Source: Alicyclobacillus mali NBRC 102425
GTDB lineage: Bacteria > Bacillota > Bacilli > Alicyclobacillales > Alicyclobacillaceae
NCBI RefSeq assembly: GCF_001570745.1
Contig: NZ_BCSG01000023.1
Span: 19,434-83,433 of the forward strand
Length of the DNA stretch: 64,000 nucleotides
Direction: 5' to 3'
In this document: piece by piece, positions 29,696 through 37,756 of the stretch
How positions within the stretch are numbered: position 1 is the stretch's first letter
How the letters are laid out: the number at the start of each line of letters is the position of its first letter
Made by a program: the position numbers and the translations under genes
The notes under the pieces: model-generated
The model's database searches: none
The model's input: the letters and a program-made list of their open reading frames with translations, nothing else
What the model was told of the DNA's origin: nothing

Positions 29696-30867
29696 GGCAA
29701 ACCCTCCTGTGGCTCGATTGGAACGGGGGCCTTCAACACCACGACCCAGCCTGGCTCGAACTCGGGCCATCCGAGGGCTCGCCGGCGCCAGTCTTCCCGC
29801 CCCAAACATTCGCACTCGCCCTCAATCTGCGCCATGCGGGCGCGCATGCCGGCAATGCCGCTCCCGCCGCAAGTCGGGATCGTCGCGAATTCTGCCGCTC
29901 CCTCGCCGTCGTCTGCGACGGCAAGCGCCACGAGCGGCCCGTCCCGCCAGAGGCGGACGGCGCATCGCCTGGCGCCGCTGTGCCGGACGACGTTTGTCAC
30001 GGCCTCGCGAAGGCACATGGCGTAGGCGTGCTCGAGTGTCCTCGGCAGCGCATCCATCTCGCAGGCCATCCGCACCTCGATGCCCGCGGCTGCGAGCACC
30101 TCTTCCGCGGCGCGCCAGGCGTCCTGCCAATCCGGCGCCCGCATGTCGGCCACGTACGCGCGCACCGATTCGAGCGTCGCGCGGCTCACCCGCTCAATCT
30201 GGTCGATCTCGTCGCGCGCTCGCGGAATGTCTCCGGTGCGCTCCAGGATCCGCCCGGCCACCTGCGCCTTCAGCGTGATGAGCGATAGTTGATGACCCAG
30301 GAGGTCGTGCAGGTCGCGCCCGATGCGCGCCCGTTCCTCGGCCTGGCTGAGCCGCGCAATCTCGCTCTGCGCCGCCTGAAGCCGCGCGTTGGTCTGCTCG
30401 AGCGCCGCCCAGGCGCGCATCATGTAGATGAGGATGCCCCCGCCGAACAGGGCGCCAACCAAGAGGTAATGAAAACCCTCCGGGAACGGGACGTGATGGG
30501 CCCGCTCGACGGCCACGAGGGCGCCGACGCTCGCGCACAGGACGGCGAATAGCGCCATGGTGCGCCGAAGAGGCCCGTAGAGAATGGTGGCGACGGGGTA
30601 GAAGAGAAGATACACGTAGTTCAGGCTGAATCCCGCCATCAGCGTCAGGAGGATGGCCAGTTGCCCAAAGAACGCCGCCATCCGCCAAGGGCTGTTGCGC
30701 CGCGTGAGAAAGGCCACTGCGTAAAGCGCACCAAAGGCAACCAGGCTCCCCATGCCAGCCGCCATGGCCCGCACTGGAAGCCCGAACAGAAACGACGCGG
30801 GATACACCAGTTGTAGCAAAAAGAAGATCATCGTCTCGATGGCGCCTCGGCGGAGTTTCCGCCTCAT
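29692..30867 (-). CDS. DesK/NarX-type sensor histidine kinase (HisKA_3)
   Basis: A 391-residue sensor kinase with about four to five N-terminal membrane spans (12-150), no large outside domain, a coiled-coil segment (154-178) and a HisKA_3 dimerisation domain with phospho-acceptor H187 in RDLHDLLGHQL. The C-terminal ATPase domain has VTNVVRHSGAR (N box) and CGGSGIAGMRARM. Organisation resembles DesK and LiaS-like sensors of membrane state. ATG at 30867 with GGGAGG eight nt upstream. Third gene of the ABC/two-component operon. Confidence 0.93.
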   Translation of the reverse strand: MRRKLRRGAIETMIFFLLQLVYPASFLFGLPVRAMAAGMGSLVAFGALYAVAFLTRRNSPWRMAAFFGQLAILLTLMAGFSLNYVYLLFYPVATILYGPLRRTMALFAVLCASVGALVAVERAHHVPFPEGFHYLLVGALFGGGILIYMMRAWAALEQTNARLQAAQSEIARLSQAEERARIGRDLHDLLGHQLSLITLKAQVAGRILERTGDIPRARDEIDQIERVSRATLESVRAYVADMRAPDWQDAWRAAEEVLAAAGIEVRMACEMDALPRTLEHAYAMCLREAVTNVVRHSGARRCAVRLWRDGPLVALAVADDGEGAAEFATIPTCGGSGIAGMRARMAQIEGECECLGREDWRRRALGWPEFEPGWVVVLKAPVPIEPQEGLP

Positions 30868-30903
30868 GTCGACAGCCTCCCGACTGTTGGGCCTACACAT
30901 TCA

Positions 30904-31656
30904 TCACGCGACCGAACGAACCTCCCGCGGTCGTGTCGACACCCACGCCGCCAGAAGCACAAAGCCTATCAGGTAAGCGAGAAGAACGGCCACATCGCTC
31001 CACTGGACGGTGCGCTGCCCGATGAGAGACCAGGCGATATCCGCCAGCCGGTAGGTCGGCATCCAGAGCGCGAGATGCTGGAAGAAAGGCGGCAGAATCT
31101 GAATCGGTATCCATAGCCCGCCCGCGATGGATATCAGGAAATACACGATGCTCGCGAGAATTTGCGCGGCCTCTCGTCCGCCGACATGCCCAATCAAAAT
31201 GCCGAGCGCAGTGAACACGAGCGCGCCAAACACCGTCGCCGCCCCGCACGCGATCCACTCCCCGGCAGGCATTTGAACGTGTTCCACGAACGCGCCGACC
31301 ACGAACATGATGCCAATGGCGATGGCGTTCACCACCACGTTCGCCGCGATCTTCGTCGTCACCGCCTGTGTGGCCGGGCGGGGCGTCGTCAACATCCAAC
31401 TCGTCCACCCCTGCGTCCGCTCGATGGCCACTCGCACCGCGTTGCCGTTCAAGCCCGTGCCTACGACGCCGAACACAGACATCGAGATGAGAAAATACTT
31501 CGACCACTCGATCCCGCCCACCTGCGCGTGTCGGCCGTACAGATGGACGTACAGGAGGTAGAACCCGACGGGAAACAGGAGGGTGAAGATGAAAAAACGG
31601 CGATTGCGCACATTCCGCAGCACCTCAATGCGCCACTCCAGAAACCACGAACTCAT
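30904..31656 (-). CDS. ABC-2 type transporter permease
   Basis: A 250-residue permease with six predicted spans (about 20-38, 52-70, 100-125, 132-152, 162-182, 225-243). The ABC-2 architecture and segment PVGFYLLYVHLYG near the N-terminus are typical of drug or antibiotic-peptide exporter permeases such as those in DesKR and LnrN-type loci. Its ATG overlaps the ATPase stop (ATGA). The kinase starts 36 nt after its end. Substrate unknown; probably export of a membrane-active compound or lipid. Confidence 0.88.
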   Translation of the reverse strand: MSSWFLEWRIEVLRNVRNRRFFIFTLLFPVGFYLLYVHLYGRHAQVGGIEWSKYFLISMSVFGVVGTGLNGNAVRVAIERTQGWTSWMLTTPRPATQAVTTKIAANVVVNAIAIGIMFVVGAFVEHVQMPAGEWIACGAATVFGALVFTALGILIGHVGGREAAQILASIVYFLISIAGGLWIPIQILPPFFQHLALWMPTYRLADIAWSLIGQRTVQWSDVAVLLAYLIGFVLLAAWVSTRPREVRSVA

Positions 31657-32576
31657 CGGCTCACGCCCCTCCTTTCGACGCCATCATCCAACTCCGTCAA
31701 GGCGACGAACGCATCCTCCAGCGCGCCCTGCGAGACTTCAAACGAAGAGGCGTCGAGATCGCGCAGGATGATAGCGCGAAGCACATCGTCCGGGCGGTCC
31801 GTCTCAATTCGCACGTGCCTGCCGCTGTATCGCACCTGTCGCACATGCGGAAGCTCTGCGATTTGCTCGTTGCTGCACCGCGGGCCCGCGATAAAGCTCA
31901 CGTACCGATTCCCGGCCTGCGCCTTGATCTCGGCAAGGCTCCCGTCCGCGATGACGCGGCCGCCCTTGAGCAAGATGATGCGATCCGCGACGGACTCGGC
32001 TTCCTCAAGGTGATGCGTGGTCAGAAGAAGGGTGCGCCGGCCGTCATGCACGAAACTCCGCAGGCTGTCCCAGAACGCGCGCCGCGACTCGACGTCCATG
32101 CCCGTCGTCGGCTCATCGAGGACCAGGAGAGCCGGATCGCCCGCCATGGCGAGGGCGAACTGGAGCCGCCTTTGCTCGCCGCCGGACAGCTTCACAGCCT
32201 CCCGCTCTGCGAGATGCTCGATCCCGGCCATCTGAAGCAGATGGTCCACGGCCAGCGGATGCGGATAGAAGCTGCGGAACCAGGCCAAAAGCTCCTTCAC
32301 CTTCACGCTCTGCGGCAGGGTGACATGCTGCAACATGACGCCGAGCTGCTCTCGCGCGGCGCGATCGCGCGGGCGATGGCCAAAGACTCGCACCGAACCA
32401 GTGGTCGGCTGCGCTAGGCCGAGGATCATCGAGATGAGCGTGGTCTTGCCGGCTCCGTTCGGCCCAAGCAGGGCCACGATGGTACCGGGGGCGACGTCGA
32501 ACGTGACGTCGTCCACCGCGTGAACCGCGCCAAACCGCTTCGAAACGTGCTCCACCGAAATGGCGGTTGACACCAA
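31653..32576 (-). CDS. ABC transporter ATP-binding protein
   Basis: A 307-residue ATPase: Walker A GPNGAGKT (about 38-45), Q-loop VMLQHVTL, signature LSGGEQRRLQ (about 130-139), Walker B LLVLDEPTTGMD, H-loop TTHHLEE. A C-terminal extension of about 90 residues resembles those of DrrA/LnrL-type exporters. Start is TTG at 32576, nine nt after GGAGG; GTG follows it. First gene of the operon, with its promoter overlapping a perfect palindrome at 32662-32677. Confidence 0.93.
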   Translation of the reverse strand: MVSTAISVEHVSKRFGAVHAVDDVTFDVAPGTIVALLGPNGAGKTTLISMILGLAQPTTGSVRVFGHRPRDRAAREQLGVMLQHVTLPQSVKVKELLAWFRSFYPHPLAVDHLLQMAGIEHLAEREAVKLSGGEQRRLQFALAMAGDPALLVLDEPTTGMDVESRRAFWDSLRSFVHDGRRTLLLTTHHLEEAESVADRIILLKGGRVIADGSLAEIKAQAGNRYVSFIAGPRCSNEQIAELPHVRQVRYSGRHVRIETDRPDDVLRAIILRDLDASSFEVSQGALEDAFVALTELDDGVERRGVSR

Positions 32577-32640
32577 AGGAGATCGCCTCCAGGATCTGTC
32601 CTCACGTCCATCCTAGCGTTGTGCGCGGTGCGTCAGCCAG

Positions 32641-32677
32641 TGCATATCGTCATCGATGGCATGTGACAATTGTCACA
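32641..32677 (-). promoter_or_regulatory. Promoter and perfect 16-bp palindromic operator of the ABC/two-component operon
   Basis: TGTGACAATTGTCACA (32662-32677) is a perfect 16-bp palindrome. Its minus-strand second half contains TTGTCA (32669-32664), which stands exactly 17 nt from TATGCA (32646-32641), giving a good promoter for the ATPase gene. The palindrome therefore covers the -35 box, as expected for a repressor or response-regulator site. The binding protein is unknown; the co-encoded NarL-type regulator is the first candidate. Confidence 0.6.
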
Positions 32678-32707
32678 CGGGCGCCGGCACGATGTCGCGC
32701 GTGTGCA

Positions 32708-32738
32708 GCATGCACAAAGCGAGTGCATGCGCTATCAT
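32708..32738 (+). promoter_or_regulatory. Inverted repeat and -10 box upstream of a small ORF
   Basis: GCATGCAC (32708-32715) and GTGCATGC (32723-32730) form a perfect 8-bp repeat with a 7-nt spacer; TATCAT follows at 32733-32738. It may be an operator over a plus-strand promoter. Confidence 0.4.
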
Positions 32739-32781
32739 GGTGGTATGCATTGGCCCGCAGGCAGAAGGCGAGGGATGTGCC

Positions 32782-32931
32782 ATGCGAGTTTGCACCAAAC
32801 CCCTGTGGTCCCGCCCTCATTTCGACGATGAGGACGATGACCTCCTGCTTGAGATGGCCGAAGAACTGCCCGGATTCCGGTCTGTGGAGAATGAGGCAGC
32901 CGAGAAGCCGTGTGGTGACGAGCCCTCGTGA
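32782..32931 (+). CDS. Small acidic protein (49 aa), function unknown
   Basis: A 49-residue product (MRVCTKPLWSRPHFDDEDDDL at the start) with two cysteines (positions 4 and 44), seven acidic residues in the FDDEDDDLLLEMAEEL stretch, and no hydrophobic span. GAGGG lies seven nt upstream of the ATG, and a candidate promoter with an inverted repeat lies further upstream. I see no family match. It may be real because the site and promoter are good, but it could be a chance frame. Confidence 0.4.
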   Translation: MRVCTKPLWSRPHFDDEDDDLLLEMAEELPGFRSVENEAAEKPCGDEPS

Positions 32932-32967
32932 GCCGCCGATTCGTGCGGCGCCGCCCATCATCCATCG

Positions 32968-34446
32968 TCACGGCAGCGCCTCCGCACGCCCCACCTGATC
33001 CTCCCGAAACAGCCGCTCCAGATCGCCGACGGCGCCTTCGTGGGCCAGAACCAGCAGGTGATCTCCAGCTCGGATGCGCGTGCTCCCGCGCGGGACGACG
33101 GCCTTCCCGTCGCGCACGACGGCGTAGCACAGTGTGTCGGCTGGAAAGGCGAGATCGCGCAACCTCTTGCCGGCGCTCGGCGATCCCGGCGCCACCTCGA
33201 TGGGCACGACGACAGCGGCCTCCCGCGCGACGGCGAGCAACTCGCACATCGACTCCGACGGGGTGGCCTGCACGAGCCCCAGCTTTTCGGCGAACCACTG
33301 CACCGTCATCCCCTGAACGAGCGCGGAGACCAGCACCACGAAAAAGATCACTTCCACGAGTGCGATGTACCCCTGGACGTGTGCCTCGACGGCAAACAGC
33401 ACGAGGACGATGGGCGCAGCGCCGCGCAAGCCCGCCCAGGCGATAAACCAGCGCTCGTCGGCGCTCAGTCGGAAAAAGAGGGTCGTCAGCCACACGGCGG
33501 CCGGGCGGGCCACAAAGATGGCGCCGCACGCGAGGAGCAGGCCGGGCACGGCGACGTCTGCAAAGTCGCGCGGGACGAGGAAAAACCCGAGCACGACGAA
33601 CATGACAATCTGCACGATCCAGGCGAGCCCTTCGTGGAAGCGCAGCACCGCCAACCGCTCTTGCATCCGCGCGACCGCCATGGCGACGCCGGTCAGGTAC
33701 ACGGCGAGAAACCCGCTTCCCGACATCGACTGCGCGACGCCGAACGACAGAAGCGCCATCGCCAATGTCACGGCAGGATAGAGGCCCGGTGTGTCGAGCC
33801 GCGCCACGGAAAGCAGTTTGCGCCCGAGATAGCCTGCCACGAGCCCCACGCCAAGGCCAACGCCCATCTGCTCCACGAACAGGACGGCCACGTCCATTGG
33901 ATGCATCCCGCTCCCTCCGATGCGGGCGAGATCGATCAAAACCGTCATGAGGAAGAAGGTCATCGGGTCGTTGGTGCCGGACTCCACTTCGAGCACGTCG
34001 GCCAACCGCTCCCTGAGGGACGTGTTGCCGAGCGCGCTGAAGACACTGGCGGCGTCCGTCGAGCTCGCCGCGACGCCCAACATGGCGCAGGACAGCCAGG
34101 GCAGGCGCAGGACAGCGTGAGCAAGCGCGGTCATGATGGCGCTTTGCACCAACACGCCGAGCGTGGCCAAGGACATCGCTGGCCAGAACGCGCGGCGCAC
34201 CCGCGCGGGCGTGGTGTGCAGCCCGCCATCGAAGAGAATCATCGCCAACGCGAAGTAGCTGAGGTTGGTCGCCACACCCGGAGACACCGCCGTGAGCAAA
34301 TCCGGGTCCAGCGCGGCGATGGCGCAGCCGAGCGCAACGAACCCCACCATCGCCGGAAGCCCCACCCGGCTGTGAGCGCTCGCGATAAAGACGCCGGAAA
34401 GAAGCACCACCGCCACCACGACGCTCGCGACACTCACCACGCTCAT
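32968..34446 (-). CDS. Cation/proton antiporter, NhaP2/CvrA-type (CPA1) with TrkA-C domain
   Basis: A 492-residue K+ or Na+/H+ antiporter. Twelve to thirteen spans fill residues 5-390; the GTNDPMTFFLMTV segment (about 155-167) has the ND motif of CPA1 transporters, and AGLRGAAPIVLVLFA carries the typical RG loop. A C-terminal TrkA-C domain (about 410-475: LAVAREAAVVVPIEVAP, AGDHLLVLA) senses ions or nucleotides, as in NhaP2. ATG overlaps the MarR-type gene's TGA (ATGA), so the regulator and antiporter are cotranscribed. Confidence 0.92.
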   Translation of the reverse strand: MSVVSVASVVVAVVLLSGVFIASAHSRVGLPAMVGFVALGCAIAALDPDLLTAVSPGVATNLSYFALAMILFDGGLHTTPARVRRAFWPAMSLATLGVLVQSAIMTALAHAVLRLPWLSCAMLGVAASSTDAASVFSALGNTSLRERLADVLEVESGTNDPMTFFLMTVLIDLARIGGSGMHPMDVAVLFVEQMGVGLGVGLVAGYLGRKLLSVARLDTPGLYPAVTLAMALLSFGVAQSMSGSGFLAVYLTGVAMAVARMQERLAVLRFHEGLAWIVQIVMFVVLGFFLVPRDFADVAVPGLLLACGAIFVARPAAVWLTTLFFRLSADERWFIAWAGLRGAAPIVLVLFAVEAHVQGYIALVEVIFFVVLVSALVQGMTVQWFAEKLGLVQATPSESMCELLAVAREAAVVVPIEVAPGSPSAGKRLRDLAFPADTLCYAVVRDGKAVVPRGSTRIRAGDHLLVLAHEGAVGDLERLFREDQVGRAEALP

Positions 34447-34901
34447 GGACGCTCCGCCTGCTGTCTTGCGCGAATTCGATCATTCAATCGGCGCAACAGC
34501 GAGAGGAACGTCCTTCGCTCCTCCTCCGTCCAATCGCCGACGAGCGCCCGGTACAACTCGATGCGCGATGCGCGCGTGGCCTCGAGCGCCTTCACACCCG
34601 CCTCCGTGATGGTGAGGCGAAGCTGGCGCTTATCGTCCTCATCCCGCTCTTTGGCGATCCATCCCGCCTCGACGAGCGGCGCGATCTGGCGGCTGATGGT
34701 GGAAATGTCGAGCAAAAACCGCGCCGCAAGCTGGCCAGCGGTGAGCTCCCCCTCCTCGCACAGCGCCAGCAGGATGAGATACGCCGAGCGGTCGATCTCG
34801 CGATGCTTGCGCCACGACTGGCGAGCGCCTTCCAGACGCCGCGCGAAGATGGCCATCTCGCGCTCCAAGGCTTCCAACGACTCCATGTTGGCCTGATCCA
34901 T
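34443..34901 (-). CDS. MarR-family transcriptional regulator
   Basis: A 152-residue winged-helix regulator: LILLALCEEGELTAGQLAARF, DISTISRQIAPLVEAGWI (recognition helix region, about 75-92) and ERDEDDKRQLRLTITEAG (wing). Start at ATG 34901 since AAAGGAGG lies 5 nt upstream. It is divergent from an MFS transporter and coupled to an antiporter, and a perfect 13-bp palindrome (34937-34949) lies in the shared promoter region. It probably represses both transcription units until a small ligand binds. Confidence 0.92.
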   Translation of the reverse strand: MDQANMESLEALEREMAIFARRLEGARQSWRKHREIDRSAYLILLALCEEGELTAGQLAARFLLDISTISRQIAPLVEAGWIAKERDEDDKRQLRLTITEAGVKALEATRASRIELYRALVGDWTEEERRTFLSLLRRLNDRIRARQQAERP

Positions 34902-34936
34902 GTCGGCCTCCTTTGGGTGCATTTTCGCCACGATAG

Positions 34937-34949
34937 TTGTATAATACAA
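34937..34949. promoter_or_regulatory. MarR-type operator overlapping divergent -10 boxes
   Basis: TTGTATAATACAA is a perfect palindrome (TTGTAT, A, ATACAA). It contains TATAAT on the plus strand and TATTAT on the minus strand, so it covers both divergent promoters' -10 region, between the marR-like gene and the MFS gene. Confidence 0.6.
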
Positions 34950-35036
34950 TAGTTGTGCAGACTTCACTTCTCGTGTCCCTGAACAATTCGGGACGGGCAG
35001 TTGACGCTCGGTATCAGACGAAAGGAGGAATTTTTC

Positions 35037-36245
35037 GTGTCCGCGCAACCTGATGTCGCGCAGGAGTTCGATCACGCCGAGTCGAACATCCTCCGCCAAC
35101 CTGCGCCCGTGTGGGCGGTCGCCTTTGCCTGCGTGGTCGCCTTCATGGGCCTCGGCTTGGTTGATCCAATTTTACCCGCGATCTCGGCACAACTCCATGC
35201 CACAAAGGCTCAGACCGAACTTCTCTTCACGAGCTATATGCTTGTCACCGGCTGCATGATGGTCTTCACAGGTTTCATTTCAACGCGCATCGGACCCAAG
35301 TACACGCTGCTCAGCGGACTCGCGATCATCATCGTCTTTTCCTTCCTGGCTGGCCGTTCACACAGTGTCGGCCAAATTGTCGGCTTTCGCGGCGGCTGGG
35401 GGCTTGGCAATGCCATGTTCATCGCCACCGCGCTTTCCGTCATTGTGTCCGTCGCGAGAGGCACCGCGGCAAGCGCCATCATCCTGTACGAAGCCGCTCT
35501 CGGGCTCGGTATCTCCGTGGGTCCGCTCCTCGGGGGGACGCTCGGCGAGCACAGTTGGCGCTATCCGTTCTACGGCGTGGCGACGCTCATGGCCATCGGA
35601 TTTGTGGCCGTGCTCCTCTTTCTCCGCGGCGTGCCAAAGCCCGCGCACCGCGCTTCCATCACGGCGCCGTTTCGGGCCCTCGGACATCTCAGCCTGCTGA
35701 CGCTCGGCCTGACGAGCCTGTTTTACAACTTCGGCTTCTTCACGCTGCTCGGCTACGGCCCGTATCCGCTGCACATGTCCGCCATCGGCATTGGCTACAC
35801 GTATTTCGGCTGGGGCATCCTCCTCGCCGTCACGTCGGTCTTCGTCGCTCCGTGGCTGGCAGAGAAGTTCGGCATCCTGCCGGTGATGTACACCATTCTC
35901 GCGCTCTTCGCGCTGGATTTGCTCGTGATGGGGCTCTTCGTCCACTCGCGGCTGACGCTCGTCATCTGCATCATCCTCGCCGGCGCCTTCCTCGGCGTCA
36001 ACAACACCATCATCACGACCGCGGTCATGCAGGCGGCTCCCGTCGAGCGGCCCACCGCATCCGCGGCATACAGCTTCGTCCGCTTCGTGGGTGGCGCCGT
36101 CGCCCCCTGGCTCGCTGGCAAACTCAGCGATGCCGTCGGTCCCGCCATGCCGTTTTTCATCGGATGCCTAGGCGTCGTCGTGGCGATCATGGTACTGTGG
36201 ATAGGACGCAACAGGCTGCGCCACATTCGGTACGTGGCCCACTGA
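35037..36245 (+). CDS. Major facilitator superfamily efflux transporter (12 TM)
   Basis: A 402-residue MFS drug-type exporter with 12 hydrophobic spans. MGLGLVDPILPAISAQL is the first span with the DHA-type start, STRIGPKYTLLSGLA is the loop 2-3 motif A region, and YEAALGLGISVGPLLGGTLG is the motif C antiporter signature in TM5. GTG start at 35037 with AAAGGAGG 7 nt upstream. Controlled, by inference, by the divergent MarR regulator. RNase Z follows 20 nt later, so cotranscription is possible. Confidence 0.92.
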   Translation: MSAQPDVAQEFDHAESNILRQPAPVWAVAFACVVAFMGLGLVDPILPAISAQLHATKAQTELLFTSYMLVTGCMMVFTGFISTRIGPKYTLLSGLAIIIVFSFLAGRSHSVGQIVGFRGGWGLGNAMFIATALSVIVSVARGTAASAIILYEAALGLGISVGPLLGGTLGEHSWRYPFYGVATLMAIGFVAVLLFLRGVPKPAHRASITAPFRALGHLSLLTLGLTSLFYNFGFFTLLGYGPYPLHMSAIGIGYTYFGWGILLAVTSVFVAPWLAEKFGILPVMYTILALFALDLLVMGLFVHSRLTLVICIILAGAFLGVNNTIITTAVMQAAPVERPTASAAYSFVRFVGGAVAPWLAGKLSDAVGPAMPFFIGCLGVVVAIMVLWIGRNRLRHIRYVAH

Positions 36246-36265
36246 CCAGGCAGAGGATGAACGGT

Positions 36266-37207
36266 ATGGAGCTCATCTTTCTAGGCACGGGCGCCGGGGC
36301 CCCTTCCCGGCGCCGCAACGTGACCGCCATCGCGCTTTGGCTCACCCGCGGCGACAGCACTGTGTGGCTGTTCGACTGCGGTGAAGCGACGCAACACCGC
36401 ATGTTCGACGCGCCGTTCGGCCCCAACCGCGTCGATCGCGTCTTCATCACGCACCTCCACGGGGATCACATCTTCGGCCTCCCCGGGCTCCTCAGCACGC
36501 GGTCGTTTCCAGAGAACGTCGGACCGCTGCACCTGTACGGTCCCCCCGGGACCCAGGCGTTTGTCCGCGCCGCCATCGATGCGAGTCACACCCACCTCAG
36601 CTATGAAATCCAATTTCACGAGTGGACATCGCCGAAGCCAGTTCCCGCCCGCGAAGGGCTGTACACCGTGCGCGCGGCGCTGCTCGATCACGCCATACCC
36701 TCCTACGGCTACCGAGTTGAAGAAGCGCCCTTTCCCGGCCGCCTGCACGCTGAACGGCTGCGCGCCGCGGGCGTGGCGCCAAGCCCCCTCTGGGCGCGCC
36801 TCAAGGCCGGCGAGGACATGACCCTCCCCGATGGACGGCGGCTGCGCGCGGCCGATTTCGTCGATCCGGCCGAACCCGGGCGCGTCATCGCCATCCTCGG
36901 CGACACGAGGCCATGCGAGGCCGCGGTGGAACTGGCGCGCGGCGCCGACTGCCTCGTGCACGAAGCAACGTTTCTGGACCGACATGCGCATCTCGCCTCG
37001 GCCTTCTTCCACAGCACGGCGCGCCAAGCCGCCGAGATCGCCCGGGAAGCAGAGGCCAAGTGTCTCATCCTCACGCACGTGAGCGCCCGTTACGAACGGG
37101 CGGAGGAGGATGAGATCCTCGCGGAAGCCCGAGCCATTTTCCCCAACACGCTGCTCGCGTACGACGGCATGGCCCACGAAATCCCTAGGAACAAGCGGGA
37201 CGTCTGA
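36266..37207 (+). CDS. rnz: Ribonuclease Z
   Basis: Zinc endonuclease that removes 3' trailers from tRNA precursors. The 313-residue product begins MELIFLGTGAGAPS and has the beta-lactamase motif HLHGDH (63-68), the GDTRP aspartate motif, HEATF, and the HFHSTARQAAEIA region (FFHSTA with the family's histidine) and LILTHVSARY. The short tRNase Z form (about 307 residues) fits. ATG at 36266 has GAGG nine nt upstream; an ATG at 36257 is also in frame. Downstream is an inverted repeat at 37211-37234. Confidence 0.96.
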   Translation: MELIFLGTGAGAPSRRRNVTAIALWLTRGDSTVWLFDCGEATQHRMFDAPFGPNRVDRVFITHLHGDHIFGLPGLLSTRSFPENVGPLHLYGPPGTQAFVRAAIDASHTHLSYEIQFHEWTSPKPVPAREGLYTVRAALLDHAIPSYGYRVEEAPFPGRLHAERLRAAGVAPSPLWARLKAGEDMTLPDGRRLRAADFVDPAEPGRVIAILGDTRPCEAAVELARGADCLVHEATFLDRHAHLASAFFHSTARQAAEIAREAEAKCLILTHVSARYERAEEDEILAEARAIFPNTLLAYDGMAHEIPRNKRDV

Positions 37208-37210
37208 CGT

Positions 37211-37234
37211 CGGCCGAGATCGTCTGCTCGGCCG
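37211..37234. terminator. Hairpin after rnz, possibly a terminator
   Basis: CGGCCGAG (37211-37218) pairs with CTCGGCCG (37227-37234), 8 bp, loop ATCGTCTG. Little U-tract; it lies just ahead of a strong promoter. Confidence 0.45.
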
Positions 37235-37235
37235 C

Positions 37236-37294
37236 TTGACATCTCCAACCAGTCCCCGTATGATGCATGTGTACTACTCGAACTAGTACACATG
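37236..37294 (+). promoter_or_regulatory. Near-consensus promoter with a perfect 11-bp inverted-repeat operator (GntR/YtrA type)
   Basis: TTGACA (37236-37241), 17-nt spacer, TATGAT (37259-37264). Immediately downstream, CATGTGTACTA (37266-37276) and TAGTACACATG (37284-37294) are perfect inverted repeats with a 7-nt spacer (centre CTCGAAC). The repeat covers the transcription start and would block RNA polymerase when bound, a typical auto-repressor layout for the adjacent GntR gene. Confidence 0.85.
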
Positions 37295-37348
37295 AGACAC
37301 GAGCCTGAGCGCGCCCACAAACGTCCGCCACAAAAGGGGGTGATGGCC

Positions 37349-37756
37349 GTGTGGCTTCAGGTGGATCCCCGTTCTCCCACGCCGGTCTACCAGCAGATTG
37401 TGGACGGGATCAAGGGGGCGGTCGCGGCTGGCTGGCTGAAGCCCGGTGATCGCCTGCCCTCGGTGCGCGATTTCGCCGTCTCCCTCGCCATCAACCACAA
37501 CACAGTCGCGAAGGCGTATCAAGAGCTCGAGCGAAGCCGCGTCATCGAGGTCGTCCGCGGCCGTGGCACGTTCGTGGCGAGCCCCGGGCAGAGGCCGCCC
37601 CCGGATGTCGAGGAGCGCATCGAGAAACTCCGCGACACCCTGAGGCTCGCGTGGATTGAGGCCTACCACCTGGGCCTTGTGGAGGACGAGTTCGAACGAA
37701 TGTTTCGCCAGGCGCGTGACGATGCGCGAGGCGGCGAGGGGAAGGAGGGACTGTAA
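37349..37756 (+). CDS. GntR-family regulator, YtrA subfamily
   Basis: A 135-residue regulator with a GntR winged helix at the N-terminus (QVDPRSPTPVYQQIVDGIK, GDRLPSVRDFAVSLAINHNTV, AKAYQELERSRVIEVVRGRG) and a short helical C-terminal domain (about 80-135), the YtrA type. GTG at 37349 fits the AAGGGGGTG site 6-8 nt upstream; an ATG at 37343 is an alternative. Its stop TAA overlaps the next ATG (TAATG). It presumably represses this ABC operon in response to a cell-wall or peptide signal, as YtrA does in B. subtilis. Confidence 0.94.
   Translation: MWLQVDPRSPTPVYQQIVDGIKGAVAAGWLKPGDRLPSVRDFAVSLAINHNTVAKAYQELERSRVIEVVRGRGTFVASPGQRPPPDVEERIEKLRDTLRLAWIEAYHLGLVEDEFERMFRQARDDARGGEGKEGL

Noticed and set aside
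33040..34896. A 618-codon plus-strand open frame over the antiporter gene
   Set aside because: Low-complexity His/Gly/Arg-rich reading, antisense to an obvious membrane protein gene.
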